Shown one piece after another: positions 53,840-61,940 of a DNA stretch of 61,940 nt (position 1 is its first letter; each line of letters starts with the position of its first letter). A program made the translations under genes and the position numbers. Source of the stretch: Oscillospiraceae bacterium (GTDB lineage Bacteria > Bacillota > Clostridia > Oscillospirales > Oscillospiraceae); contig SVLB01000011.1 in the NCBI GenBank assembly GCA_015068135.1, positions 1-61,940 on the forward strand. The letters run 5' to 3'. The notes under the pieces were generated by a model that worked only from the letters and a program-made list of their open reading frames with translations, searched no databases and was not told where the DNA came from.

Positions 53840-54838
53840 TTAGTTCAAGGTGATCTCTCCCGCGAGACTTTGGGAGAACAGCTGGGCGATCTGCTGCTGG
53901 TCCATACCCTGCCCCAGGGCCCACATAAGCTTGGTCATGGCGGCCTCCGAGGTCATATCCCGACCCTGGATCACCCCCAGCTCCAAAAGCTGATTGCCCA
54001 CCTGGTAGACCCGCAGATCGGCACTGTCGTAGAGGCATTGGGTGGTGATGACCACACTGATGCCCAGCTCCACAGCCTTTTGGATGCCGGAAAGCCCCTG
54101 CCCCAGCACATTCACGCCGCCCAGGCCAAAGGCCTCCAAAACGATGCCCTTATAGCCCATTTGGGCCAGGGCGTAAAAAATATCGGGAGAAAGTCCGGGG
54201 GTCAGCTTCAGAAGGAAGACATCCTTGCTCAGCGCATCCCGGAGGGCGGGCGCACCGGTGCAATCCGGGAGCATCCGCGCATCCAGCTCCAGTCCACGAC
54301 CGGTGACCCGACCGGCATAACGGGCGTTGATGCTTTCAAAAGCAGAAAAACCGGAGGCCCGGACCTTCACTGCCCGGCAGCCGCGCATGACCTTCCGGTC
54401 GAAGGCAACGAAAACACCTCCGTGACCGCAGGCCGCCATGGCAAAGGCGGTGCGCAGATTGTCCGGTCCGTCGGAAAGAGCCTGGGTCAGAGGCACCTGA
54501 GAGCCGGTAAATACTACGGGAATGGGGATATTGGGGAGCATAAAGGTCAGGGCTGAGGCAGTATAGGCCATGGTGTCGGTGCCGTGGGAGACCACGATGC
54601 CGTCATAGCTGGGATAGCGGTCAAAAATGACCCTTGCCATCTGCTGCCACTCCTCGGGCCGGATATTGGAGGAATCCAGGCACATGATATCCTCCACGGT
54701 TATTTCATAGTATTCCCGAAGCCGCTGGAGATCATGCGCCATAATGTCGGACCGCCGGGGCGCAAGACCGTCCCCGTTGGGGGCGGAGGCAATGGTGCCG
54801 CCGGTGGTCAAAAGAAGGATCTGCTTTTTGGGTTCCAT
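53840..54838 (-). CDS. ansA: Type I L-asparaginase
   Basis: Hydrolyses asparagine to aspartate and ammonia. The 332-residue protein has the two catalytic Thr motifs TTGGTIAS (about 9-16) and VVSHGTDTMAYTASAL (about 80-95). There is no signal peptide, so it is the cytoplasmic type. The start at 54838 follows GGGGGAGA; the earlier ATG 54901 overlaps the promoter. First gene of the six-gene operon ansA-ppaC-holB-ricT-two small genes, 5.6 kb. Confidence 0.92.
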   Translation of the reverse strand: MEPKKQILLLTTGGTIASAPNGDGLAPRRSDIMAHDLQRLREYYEITVEDIMCLDSSNIRPEEWQQMARVIFDRYPSYDGIVVSHGTDTMAYTASALTFMLPNIPIPVVFTGSQVPLTQALSDGPDNLRTAFAMAACGHGGVFVAFDRKVMRGCRAVKVRASGFSAFESINARYAGRVTGRGLELDARMLPDCTGAPALRDALSKDVFLLKLTPGLSPDIFYALAQMGYKGIVLEAFGLGGVNVLGQGLSGIQKAVELGISVVITTQCLYDSADLRVYQVGNQLLELGVIQGRDMTSEAAMTKLMWALGQGMDQQQIAQLFSQSLAGEITLN

Positions 54839-54872
54839 ACTGGTCTCCCCCACCCGATAATAATACATGGTA

Positions 54873-54901
54873 ATTATAACGCTGAAGAAGTAAAATAGCA
54901 A
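54873..54901 (-). promoter_or_regulatory. Promoter of the ansA operon
   Basis: Minus strand -35 TTGCTA (54896-54901), 17 bp, perfect -10 TATAAT (54873-54878). Confidence 0.7.
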
Positions 54902-54957
54902 GAAGTATTTCTCCGGAGGCGGTATTGCTCAATATCTTATATCTTCCTATCTTGCTC

Positions 54958-54986
54958 TTGACCTTGCGCCTTTTTCGGTTTATTAT
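54958..54986 (+). promoter_or_regulatory. Promoter of the giant secreted protein gene
   Basis: TTGACC (54958-54963), 17 bp, TATTAT (54981-54986) on the plus strand; divergent from the ansA promoter. Confidence 0.75.
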
Positions 54987-55029
54987 ATAGGTAAAAGCCA
55001 AAAATTTTCCTTTGAAGGGGGAAAAATTT

Positions 55030-58000
55030 ATGAAAAAAATCAGTATATTTCTGGTGGCTATGCTCCTGATCTCTCTGTTTGCGGTACAGGCAGGGGCTAC
55101 GGAGGAGACCCGTGTCCATGCGGGCCGTCACTGCGTCTGCGGCGGCAGTGCCGTGGGGGTAGAGGACCATGTGTGCAACAACCTTCCCTGGAAGCGGCTT
55201 CCCGAGGGAACGACGGATCTGAGCCAGCTGGCAAACGGCAACTATTACCTGACCGAGGATGTAACCATTACAAAGACAGTTACAGGGGGAGATGATTCCC
55301 CCTGGAAGGATAAGAAGATCAATCTGTGCCTGAACGGCTACGATATTTCCACGGAAGTCGGGTCTGTATTTGGCTATGTGGACCTTGCGACGATAAATAT
55401 TTGCGACTGCTCCGGAACCCGGGATGCCAGCGGCAATTGGCATTGGGACGGCACGATCACTGCCAACCGGGCAGGAAAGTCCATCTCCTACGGTGGCGTA
55501 TTCAACCTTCGTGCCGATGCCCTTGCCAATATTTATGGCGGCAACTTTGTGGGCGCGGTCGGTGCCCATGCCGGCGGTATCTTTAATGTTTGCCATGACG
55601 GCTATGACAAAAACGGCCTGACCTATGCCTCCAACACAGCCGCTGAGCTGTTTACCAAGCTGACCGTTTACAACGGCCATTTCTCCGGCGGTGAGGTGGT
55701 GCGAAACAGCAAGGATCAACACGGTTTCGGTGGCCTGATCAATACCTGGCACAATGCGGATGTCCATATTTACGGCGGAACCTTTTTCGGTGGCTCTGCC
55801 TATCAGGGAGGTAATTTATACCTTTCCAAATCCGGTGACCATGTTGTCAAAAACTGTATCATTATTAACGGCACTGCGGTAAAGGGATATGGCAATTTCT
55901 ATGCTCCCAGTGCTGTCATCGACATGACCAATGTCAGCATCTCCGGCGGCAGTCCGGAGGTGGCCTACACGGTGAAGGGCGGCAAGTACCTCAAGGGGTA
56001 TACGGCTCTGGGGGATGCCTTTGCCGCGGCAAAGGATACTTCCGATACTTATGTACAGCTTTTGCAGGACCTGGAGACCGACCTGACCGTTGCCGGTACG
56101 GTGTATCTGGACATGAACGGGTGTGATCTTTCCGGCGTGACCGTCGAGGGCACCCTTTACGCCATGGATTCCACTACTAACGGCTATTACGGAAGCAATG
56201 CAGGTGTCCTGACCCCTGCTTCCGGACTGCCTGCGCAGACCGTCAAGACCACTGCGGACCGGACCGGCAATATCTACCGGTATCTGCGGGTGGCGGATCA
56301 GGAGGGCTATAGCTTCCACCGGTTCTACATCGGCATCACCGACGCGGTCCTGTCTCCCGACAGAAGCGGCTTGGGCCTGAAGGCCACCTTTGCCGGTGAT
56401 GCCCAGGTCAAGAGCGCCCTGGCGACACAAAATGCCTTCGGCATGGGCGTGAGCCTGTCCCCCATTCCCGATTCTTTGGAAAACGATGTGATCCGTGCTT
56501 TGGGCTCTGAGTACTATCAGATCGGCAGCCCCTTCTCCAAGCGGCTGGTGGTCTACGATATTCTGGATCCCGAGGCCACCAACAACAATGCCCGTGCCGC
56601 AATGGAGATCTACGGCAAGGCCTTTATTCGATTGGCAGACGGTACTGTGCTGTTCTCCGAGCAGGCCCATAAGAATCTCCGGCAGATCGTGGAATACGTT
56701 AACGGTCACTGGGATGCCTTCACAGATGCCCAAAAGGATGCGGTGGATGCTATGATCCAGGCCCATGAAATGTATACCAGCGGCTGGAATGTGGCAAACA
56801 TCCATCACCATGATACCACCAAATGGCAGCCCTGGCCCGAGGACAACAAGTGGGTTTCCGGCGGTCATTATTATCTGACCCATGATCTTACGGACAAGAC
56901 GGTCATCACCGTGGCGGAAGGCAAGTCCCTGAATATCTGCCTCAATGGCTTCGATATTCAGGGCGCGGAGACTGCTTCCAGAATCCTGCAGATCAAGGGA
57001 ACCGTCACCATCCATGATCACTGCGACGAAAACGGCGATTATGCCGGCGATATCGTCACCAACTTCACCGGCTATACCATGGCTCCTGTGTTCTATGTCT
57101 ATGAAAACGCGGAATTCAACCTGTGCGGCGGCAATCTGAAGGCCGCAGAGGGGGTCGTTTCCCAGCGCGGCGGCGTTGGCATGATCGGAAACGGTTCCCA
57201 GGTCCCCAACGGCGTTATGAATATGTACAACGGCACTGTTTCCGGCGGTTATGTACAAGCCAAATGGGACAGCGCTGCCGGCACCTTTACGGTGGAAGGA
57301 AAATCTGCCGGTGTGGGCGGCAATATCGAGATGATCGCTTCTTCCACCCTGAACATGTATGACGGCAGCATTTCCGGCGGCAGGGCCTTGTATGCCGAGG
57401 ATGCAGATGCCTTGGCATCCACAAAGAGGCATGGCGATGGCGGAAATCTCCATGTTTCTCCCAGTGCCACCGTGAATGTGTACGCCGGTGAGATCTCCGG
57501 CGGCTATGTAAAATCCGGCAACGGTTATACGGGCATGGGCGGTAATATTTACACCACCGGCGGAACCTTAAATCTGTCCGATTGCGCCGTTATCGGCGGC
57601 ACAGCGGAAAACGGCATCGGCGGTAACATCTATACCGGCGGTGTGGTCAATGGAAAGAATCTTACGGTGACCGGCGGTACTGCCGGAGACGGTCTGTCCG
57701 GCGGCATTTATGCCACCAAGGAAATCACCCTTTCAGGTCAGACCAAGATCCGGGACAATACCGGTGGAGATCTCCACCTGTCGCAGACCGGTTTTGTTGA
57801 CGGAAGCGGACTGACTTCCGGTTCCTCCGTGGGCCTGACCTCTGTGATCCACGGACAGATCTCCTCCAATGGGGCGAACAAGGGCTGCTTCTTCAGCAAT
57901 CAGGAAGGCTATCAGATCGCAGAGATCAACGGCTGTGTGGCCCTGATCCACGAGGGGCTGGATCCTGCTCTGGTGGAAAGTCATCCCGGCAGCTTCAGCG

Positions 58001-59382
58001 TGGGTTACAGCATGGTGGATATCACCCCCCTGGAGGATGGCCTGGTTATGAGCTCCTTCGGCAATCCCAACGGCAGAAAGTCCAGCGGTGTGAACTACCG
58101 GCTGCAAGCTACCACCGTTGCCGTATCCGATAAGGATAACAACACCTTCCTGATGGTGACCCTGGACCTGCAGAATATGCCGATTGAATACTTAGACAAT
58201 ATCTGCGGGAGGATCAGCCAGGTTACCGGTGTGCCTGCGGCCAATATCTATCTGTCCTGTACTCATACCCACAATGTCCCGGATCTGAGTAACGGCAGTG
58301 TAAAGAATATAGCCTATCGGGGACAGCTGATGAACGCGCTGATCCAGGGCGCCCTGGATGCCATGGCAGACCGTGCCTCCTCCACCATGCAGACCGGCAG
58401 CTTTGATACGGTGAAAATGAACTTTTCCCGTCACTACTACTATCCGGACGAAAACGGTCTGTACACCGATGCCGAAGGCAATAAGATCTCCTATTTTGGC
58501 GACCAGTTCGGCACACAGCCCAAGGATAACAGCATCATCAAGCGGGTGGAGCCCGGTGACGAGACCATGCACATGATCGCCTTCCAAAGATCCGGAAAGG
58601 ATCCTGTTTTGGTGGTCAACTGGAGAGCCCACCCCCACCGCAGCGGCGGTAAGGAGAAATACACCATTGATGCGGACGTGATCGGCGCTTTGCGTGAGTA
58701 TATGCACGCTAATACCGACTATCAGTTTGCCTTCTTCCAGGGCGCGGCGGGCAATATGAACACCACATCCCGGATCACCGGTGAGACCTATAAGTCCGGC
58801 AAGATCACCGAGTACGGCAATGAGCTGGGCCGTCAGATCATCGAAAACGGCCTGCCCAAGCTGAAGGATACCCCCACCGGTAAGGTCCAGACCACCAAGG
58901 TGATGTATGCCGCGCAGATCGACCACTCCGAGGACGATCGCTATGAGCAGGCGGTGGAGCTGAACAACTACTATCGGGACTATCCTGATCTGATGGATAC
59001 CTATGAGGAGCAGATCACCAAGGCGGCAGAGCTGGGCTTTTCCAGTGTGTTCCATGCCCAGCGGCTCATCAGAAAATATAAGCTGGGCCCCACCTCTACC
59101 ATCGAGCTGAACATCTTCTCCATTGGCGACAGCGTGGGCTTCTTCACCGGCCCCGGCGAGTTCTGGGACTCCGTCAGCGAGGAAATGGAGGCGCGCTCTC
59201 CCTTCGCTACCACCTTCTGCCTGGGCTACTGCAACGGCAATGTGGCCTACATTCCCTATAAGATCACCCACTACAGCTCTTATGAGTATCATTACTGCCT
59301 GTTTACCCAGGACGATACCATTGAGCAAATGATGAACATCTACGAGGAGAACCTGAATAAGTTCTTCAGCGCAGCAAAATAA
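55030..59382 (+). CDS. Giant secreted protein: two beta-helix-like regions plus ceramidase-like domain
   Basis: A 1450-residue exported protein. Residues 1-23 are a signal peptide (MKKISIFLVAMLLISLFAVQAGA). Two related regions (about 30-330 and 600-980) each open with a W-P/K-W, YYLTxD(V/L)T and LNICLNGxDI pattern and continue with Gly/Asn-rich repeats (NIYGG, GGNIYT, ISGG) typical of right-handed beta-helices. A spacer (about 440-590) carries no known domain. From about residue 985 to the end it matches neutral ceramidase-like enzymes: GYSMVDITP, THTH near 1078, HPH near 1200, GAAGNMN near 1238. There is no LPXTG, S-layer or dockerin module. Likely a surface or released hydrolase that binds a polymer through the helices. 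The start at 55030 follows GAAGGGGGA. Confidence 0.8.
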   Translation: MKKISIFLVAMLLISLFAVQAGATEETRVHAGRHCVCGGSAVGVEDHVCNNLPWKRLPEGTTDLSQLANGNYYLTEDVTITKTVTGGDDSPWKDKKINLCLNGYDISTEVGSVFGYVDLATINICDCSGTRDASGNWHWDGTITANRAGKSISYGGVFNLRADALANIYGGNFVGAVGAHAGGIFNVCHDGYDKNGLTYASNTAAELFTKLTVYNGHFSGGEVVRNSKDQHGFGGLINTWHNADVHIYGGTFFGGSAYQGGNLYLSKSGDHVVKNCIIINGTAVKGYGNFYAPSAVIDMTNVSISGGSPEVAYTVKGGKYLKGYTALGDAFAAAKDTSDTYVQLLQDLETDLTVAGTVYLDMNGCDLSGVTVEGTLYAMDSTTNGYYGSNAGVLTPASGLPAQTVKTTADRTGNIYRYLRVADQEGYSFHRFYIGITDAVLSPDRSGLGLKATFAGDAQVKSALATQNAFGMGVSLSPIPDSLENDVIRALGSEYYQIGSPFSKRLVVYDILDPEATNNNARAAMEIYGKAFIRLADGTVLFSEQAHKNLRQIVEYVNGHWDAFTDAQKDAVDAMIQAHEMYTSGWNVANIHHHDTTKWQPWPEDNKWVSGGHYYLTHDLTDKTVITVAEGKSLNICLNGFDIQGAETASRILQIKGTVTIHDHCDENGDYAGDIVTNFTGYTMAPVFYVYENAEFNLCGGNLKAAEGVVSQRGGVGMIGNGSQVPNGVMNMYNGTVSGGYVQAKWDSAAGTFTVEGKSAGVGGNIEMIASSTLNMYDGSISGGRALYAEDADALASTKRHGDGGNLHVSPSATVNVYAGEISGGYVKSGNGYTGMGGNIYTTGGTLNLSDCAVIGGTAENGIGGNIYTGGVVNGKNLTVTGGTAGDGLSGGIYATKEITLSGQTKIRDNTGGDLHLSQTGFVDGSGLTSGSSVGLTSVIHGQISSNGANKGCFFSNQEGYQIAEINGCVALIHEGLDPALVESHPGSFSVGYSMVDITPLEDGLVMSSFGNPNGRKSSGVNYRLQATTVAVSDKDNNTFLMVTLDLQNMPIEYLDNICGRISQVTGVPAANIYLSCTHTHNVPDLSNGSVKNIAYRGQLMNALIQGALDAMADRASSTMQTGSFDTVKMNFSRHYYYPDENGLYTDAEGNKISYFGDQFGTQPKDNSIIKRVEPGDETMHMIAFQRSGKDPVLVVNWRAHPHRSGGKEKYTIDADVIGALREYMHANTDYQFAFFQGAAGNMNTTSRITGETYKSGKITEYGNELGRQIIENGLPKLKDTPTGKVQTTKVMYAAQIDHSEDDRYEQAVELNNYYRDYPDLMDTYEEQITKAAELGFSSVFHAQRLIRKYKLGPTSTIELNIFSIGDSVGFFTGPGEFWDSVSEEMEARSPFATTFCLGYCNGNVAYIPYKITHYSSYEYHYCLFTQDDTIEQMMNIYEENLNKFFSAAK

Positions 59383-59394
59383 CACACCACACAA

Positions 59395-59422
59395 AACCGG
59401 GACCAAGGTCCCGGTTTTGCCA
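59395..59422. terminator. Terminator after the giant gene
   Basis: AAAACCGGGACC pairs with its complement around AAG; a short T stretch follows. Perfect 12-bp stem. Confidence 0.8.
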
Positions 59423-59475
59423 TAGTGTCAAAAAAGCCGCAAACCGTCAAAATAGGTGTGAATGGTAAAAGAAAG

Positions 59476-59553
59476 CAGCGTTCCCTACAAAGCATTGTAA
59501 TAACCGCAAAATGCGAACCCGGTAAAATCGGCGGGATCATGACCCCGCCCTAC
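59476..59553. repeat. Decayed REP-type pair, copy G
   Basis: CAGCGTTCC plus CTAC (59476-59488) is the right half of a unit as in copy F, missing its left arm. At 59530-59553 GGCGGG...CCCGCC plus CTAC is a second unit with a changed loop. The rest of the 312-base gap (59383-59694) shows nothing else but the terminator. Confidence 0.6.
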
Positions 59554-59694
59554 GGATGTTACTCAGATGCAGATTCCAGTTTTTTCCAAAATTTTCTCTA
59601 TTTCCCGCTTTTGGGAGGATTGATTTTGCATGGGTATTGTGCTATACTTCTTCTGTTAAGAACCCCAATTGTCTTAATTTAAGGAAGTGGAACT

Positions 59695-60345
59695 ATGACA
59701 ACCGTTACTTCTCTTTACGATCTGAGCCATACCATTGCGGCATCCTATTTGCAGGGCTTTACCTATCCCTGGGAGGCACTGAAGGGCATTAAGGACCTGA
59801 TCCTCTCCCTGGGACCCACCTTGGAGGGCTATCAGGAGATTGCACCCCAGGTTTGGGTCCATGAGACTGCCAAGGTGGCCCCCACGGCCTATTTGGGCGC
59901 TCCCTGCATCATCGGTCCGGAGACGGAGGTGCGCCATTGCGCCTTTATCCGCGGTTCTGCCCTGGTGGGTGCCGGCTGTGTGGTGGGCAACTCCACAGAG
60001 CTGAAAAATGTGATCCTCTTTGATAAGGTCCAGGTCCCCCACTATAATTATGTGGGCGACAGCATCCTGGGCTATAAGGCCCATATGGGTGCAGGATCCA
60101 TTACCTCCAATGTAAAATCCGACAAGACCCTGGTGACCATCCATTCCCAGCCCCCCATTGACACCGGCATCAAAAAAGTGGGTGCCATGCTGGGCGACCG
60201 GGTAGAGGTGGGCTGTAACAGCGTCTTAAACCCCGGTACGGTCATCGGCAGGGATTCCAATGTGTATCCTGTGTCCTGCGTCCGTGGGGTGATCCCGGAA
60301 AACAGCATCTACAAAACCGGCGGCAAGATCGTGGCAAAGAAATAA
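59695..60345 (+). CDS. Left-handed beta-helix (hexapeptide repeat) transferase-like protein
   Basis: A 216-residue protein with a short helical N-terminus and hexapeptide repeats from about residue 50 (VWVHETAKVAPTAYLGAPCIIGPETEVRHCAFIRGSALVGAGCVVGN) to near the end. It resembles the C-terminal acyltransferase half of GlmU/GlmU-like nucleotidyltransferases (YNYVGDSILGYKAHMGAGSITSNVKSD includes the NYVGD and GAGSxxSN pattern of the acetyl-CoA site). There is no nucleotidyltransferase domain. Together with glmM 69 bases downstream it suggests amino-sugar activation. AAGGAAGTGG precedes the ATG. Confidence 0.8.
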   Translation: MTTVTSLYDLSHTIAASYLQGFTYPWEALKGIKDLILSLGPTLEGYQEIAPQVWVHETAKVAPTAYLGAPCIIGPETEVRHCAFIRGSALVGAGCVVGNSTELKNVILFDKVQVPHYNYVGDSILGYKAHMGAGSITSNVKSDKTLVTIHSQPPIDTGIKKVGAMLGDRVEVGCNSVLNPGTVIGRDSNVYPVSCVRGVIPENSIYKTGGKIVAKK

Positions 60346-60414
60346 CCCCCAACCCTAAGTCATTCCTTTACATTTCATGACACCCCATCCTGTTAATCAG
60401 AAAGGATCTTATTT

Positions 60415-61803
60415 ATGGGAAAATATTTTGGTACTGACGGCTTCCGCGGAGAAGCCAATGTGGTCCTCAATGCCGACCACGCTTATAAGGTAGGCCGCTT
60501 TTTGGGCTGGTATTACACCGAGCTGAAGCGCAGAGCCGGCAGCGATGAGCCTGCCCGTGTGGTTATCGGTAAGGATACCCGCCGCTCCAGCTATATGTTT
60601 GAGTATACCCTGGTTGCCGGTCTTACCGCCTCCGGTGCGGATGCCTATCTGCTCCACGTGACCACCACCCCCTCCGTGGCCTATGTGACCCGGGTGGATG
60701 AGTTTGACTGCGGCATTATGATTTCCGCCAGCCATAACCCCTACTACGACAACGGTATTAAGCTTCTCAACCGCAACGGCGAGAAAATGGATGAGGAGAC
60801 CATCGCTTTGGTGGAGGACTATATCGACGGCAAGCTGGAGGTCTTCAACCACCGCTGGACAGAGCTTCCCTACGGCACCGGTGACCGGGTGGGTATTTCT
60901 GTGGACTATGCCTCCGGCAGAAACCGCTATATCGGTTATCTGATCAGCCTGGGTCTTTACTCCTTCAAGGGGGTCAAGGTGGGTCTGGACTGCGCCAACG
61001 GCGCCGCCTGGAACATTGCCAAATCCGTTTTTGATGCTTTGGGTGCCAAGACCTATGTGATCAACGCCGAGCCCAACGGCACCAATATCAATAACAACGC
61101 AGGCTCTACCCATATTGAGAATCTGCAGAAATTTGTGGTGGATAACGGCCTGGATGTGGGCTTTGCCTACGATGGTGATGCCGACCGCTGCCTGTGCGTG
61201 GACGAACTGGGCAATGTGGTGGACGGCGACCATATTCTCTACATTCTGGGCAAGTATATGCAAAAGAACGGCCAGCTGGACAACAACACCGTGGTCACCA
61301 CCATTATGTCCAACTTTGGTCTGTATAAGGCTCTGGAGGAAAACGGCATCGACTATGCCAAGACCAAGGTGGGCGACAAGTACGTTTATGAGTATATGGT
61401 GCAGAACGGCTGCCGCCTGGGCGGTGAGCAGTCCGGCCATATCATCATTTCCAAGTACGCCACCACCGGTGACGGCATCCTGACCAGCCTGAAGATGATG
61501 GAAGTGATGCTGGCAAAGAAGATGAAGATGAGCCAGCTTTCCGAGGGGCTGAAGATCTATCCCCAGGTGCTGAAGAACATCCGGGTCAAGTCCAAGCCCG
61601 AAGCAAGGAACGATCCTGCGGTCCAGGAAGTGGTCGCCAAGGTGGAAAAGCTTCTGGGCGATACCGGACGGATCCTGGTCCGGGAGTCCGGCACAGAGCC
61701 GGTGATCCGTGTGATGGTGGAGGCTACCGACAAGGAGCTGTGCGCCCGTTGCGTAGAAGACGTTCTGACCGTCATCCGCGCCCGTGGCCACGAGAACAAG
61801 TAA
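60415..61803 (+). CDS. glmM: Phosphoglucosamine mutase
   Basis: GlmM converts glucosamine-6-phosphate to glucosamine-1-phosphate for cell-wall UDP-GlcNAc. The 462-residue protein has FGTDGFRGEAN at the start, the phosphoserine loop ISASHNPYYDNGIK near 104-117, the metal loop AYDGDADRCL near 256 and the substrate loop GEQSGHIII near 343. It ends with RESGTEPVIRVMVEA, the phosphate-binding loop. AAAGGA precedes the ATG. The preceding gene encodes a GlmU-like acyltransferase half. Confidence 0.93.
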   Translation: MGKYFGTDGFRGEANVVLNADHAYKVGRFLGWYYTELKRRAGSDEPARVVIGKDTRRSSYMFEYTLVAGLTASGADAYLLHVTTTPSVAYVTRVDEFDCGIMISASHNPYYDNGIKLLNRNGEKMDEETIALVEDYIDGKLEVFNHRWTELPYGTGDRVGISVDYASGRNRYIGYLISLGLYSFKGVKVGLDCANGAAWNIAKSVFDALGAKTYVINAEPNGTNINNNAGSTHIENLQKFVVDNGLDVGFAYDGDADRCLCVDELGNVVDGDHILYILGKYMQKNGQLDNNTVVTTIMSNFGLYKALEENGIDYAKTKVGDKYVYEYMVQNGCRLGGEQSGHIIISKYATTGDGILTSLKMMEVMLAKKMKMSQLSEGLKIYPQVLKNIRVKSKPEARNDPAVQEVVAKVEKLLGDTGRILVRESGTEPVIRVMVEATDKELCARCVEDVLTVIRARGHENK

Positions 61804-61867
61804 AAACCTATCTAAAAAAGGTTCTATGTCAATAGTTGGGGTAGAGCCAAAAATAGAATAACATTTG

Positions 61868-61905
61868 GATCGTGTCGGAGCTTTTGCTCCGGCACGATTT
61901 TATGT
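61868..61905 (+). terminator. Terminator after glmM
   Basis: Stem ATCGTGTCGGAGC with one mismatch, loop TTTT, then TTTTATG on the plus strand. Confidence 0.85.
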
Positions 61906-61940
61906 ATTACAGAAAAGAATTCTTTTTCTGAAATTATTGA

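Noticed and set aside
55816..59406. Minus-strand frames of 545 and 404 residues opposite the giant gene
   Set aside because: Antisense shadows; the plus-strand protein has a signal peptide and a family match.

Overview
The window is a roughly 62 kb stretch of a low-to-mid-GC spore-forming Firmicute around its replication origin. Protein families suggest a gut clostridium of the Oscillospirales (Ruminococcaceae/Oscillospiraceae) type. The main evidence is the dnaA-dnaN-yaaA-recF-gyrB-gyrA order, remB, soj/spo0J with perfect parS sites, spoIIE, RNase Y, RicT and a DUF1836 regulator. This placement is inference from gene content; no search was run. No rRNA or tRNA gene, prophage or CRISPR array was recognised.

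Layout. 0.2-4.5 kb: a three-gene operon (ceramidase-like enzyme, Ldh_2-family dehydrogenase, unknown beta-rich protein) divergent from a LysR regulator, with interleaved promoters. 4.6-16.6 kb: the origin block, with dnaA, a DnaA-box-rich oriC containing a DnaA-trio-like tract before an AT-rich segment, dnaN, yaaA, recF, gyrB, a CapA-like lipid- or membrane-anchored protein, gyrA, rnhA, remB and prmA. 16.6-18.5 kb: a glycosidase-like membrane protein and a GH25 lysozyme lipoprotein. 18.7-23 kb: rny, then DUF1836-hflK-hflC, on the minus strand. 23.2-27.3 kb: a zinc-ribbon membrane protein, soj, spo0J, serS and mscL. 27.5-32.2 kb: a DacF-like carboxypeptidase, an exonuclease, a CYTH protein and spoIIE. 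32.3-38.4 kb: a GH-A glycosidase and a BlaI/BlaR1-type pair with an unusual sensor. 38.7-42.2 kb: DUF89 protein, udk, murI and a radical SAM protein. 42.3-46.6 kb: a P-loop protein, an S23-type four-helix-bundle protein with a hairpin array, pgi, a degenerate HPr and mtaB. 46.7-54.8 kb: a GH3 glycosidase and a six-gene operon (ansA, ppaC, holB, ricT, two small proteins). 55-61.8 kb: a giant secreted beta-helix/ceramidase-like protein, a hexapeptide-repeat protein and glmM.

The coding content is mostly conserved housekeeping. The unusual material is between the genes. (1) At 42844-43459, just behind pgi, a possible mobile unit carries an S23 four-helix-bundle gene preceded by nine short perfect hairpins separated by a 7-bp TCGATAT-type motif, and the whole is bounded by a 12-bp direct repeat. 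(2) There is a family of REP/BIME-like elements built to a fixed plan: GTAG, 9-bp stem, 4-nt loop, usually as inverted pairs ending in CTAC. One pair sits inside a bidirectional terminator. (3) At least nine intergenic arrays show degenerate 7-nt periodicity. (4) Several terminator hairpins are near-copies of one another. These elements coexist with carefully spaced sigma-A promoters, which I list where -35, -10 and spacing can be read directly.
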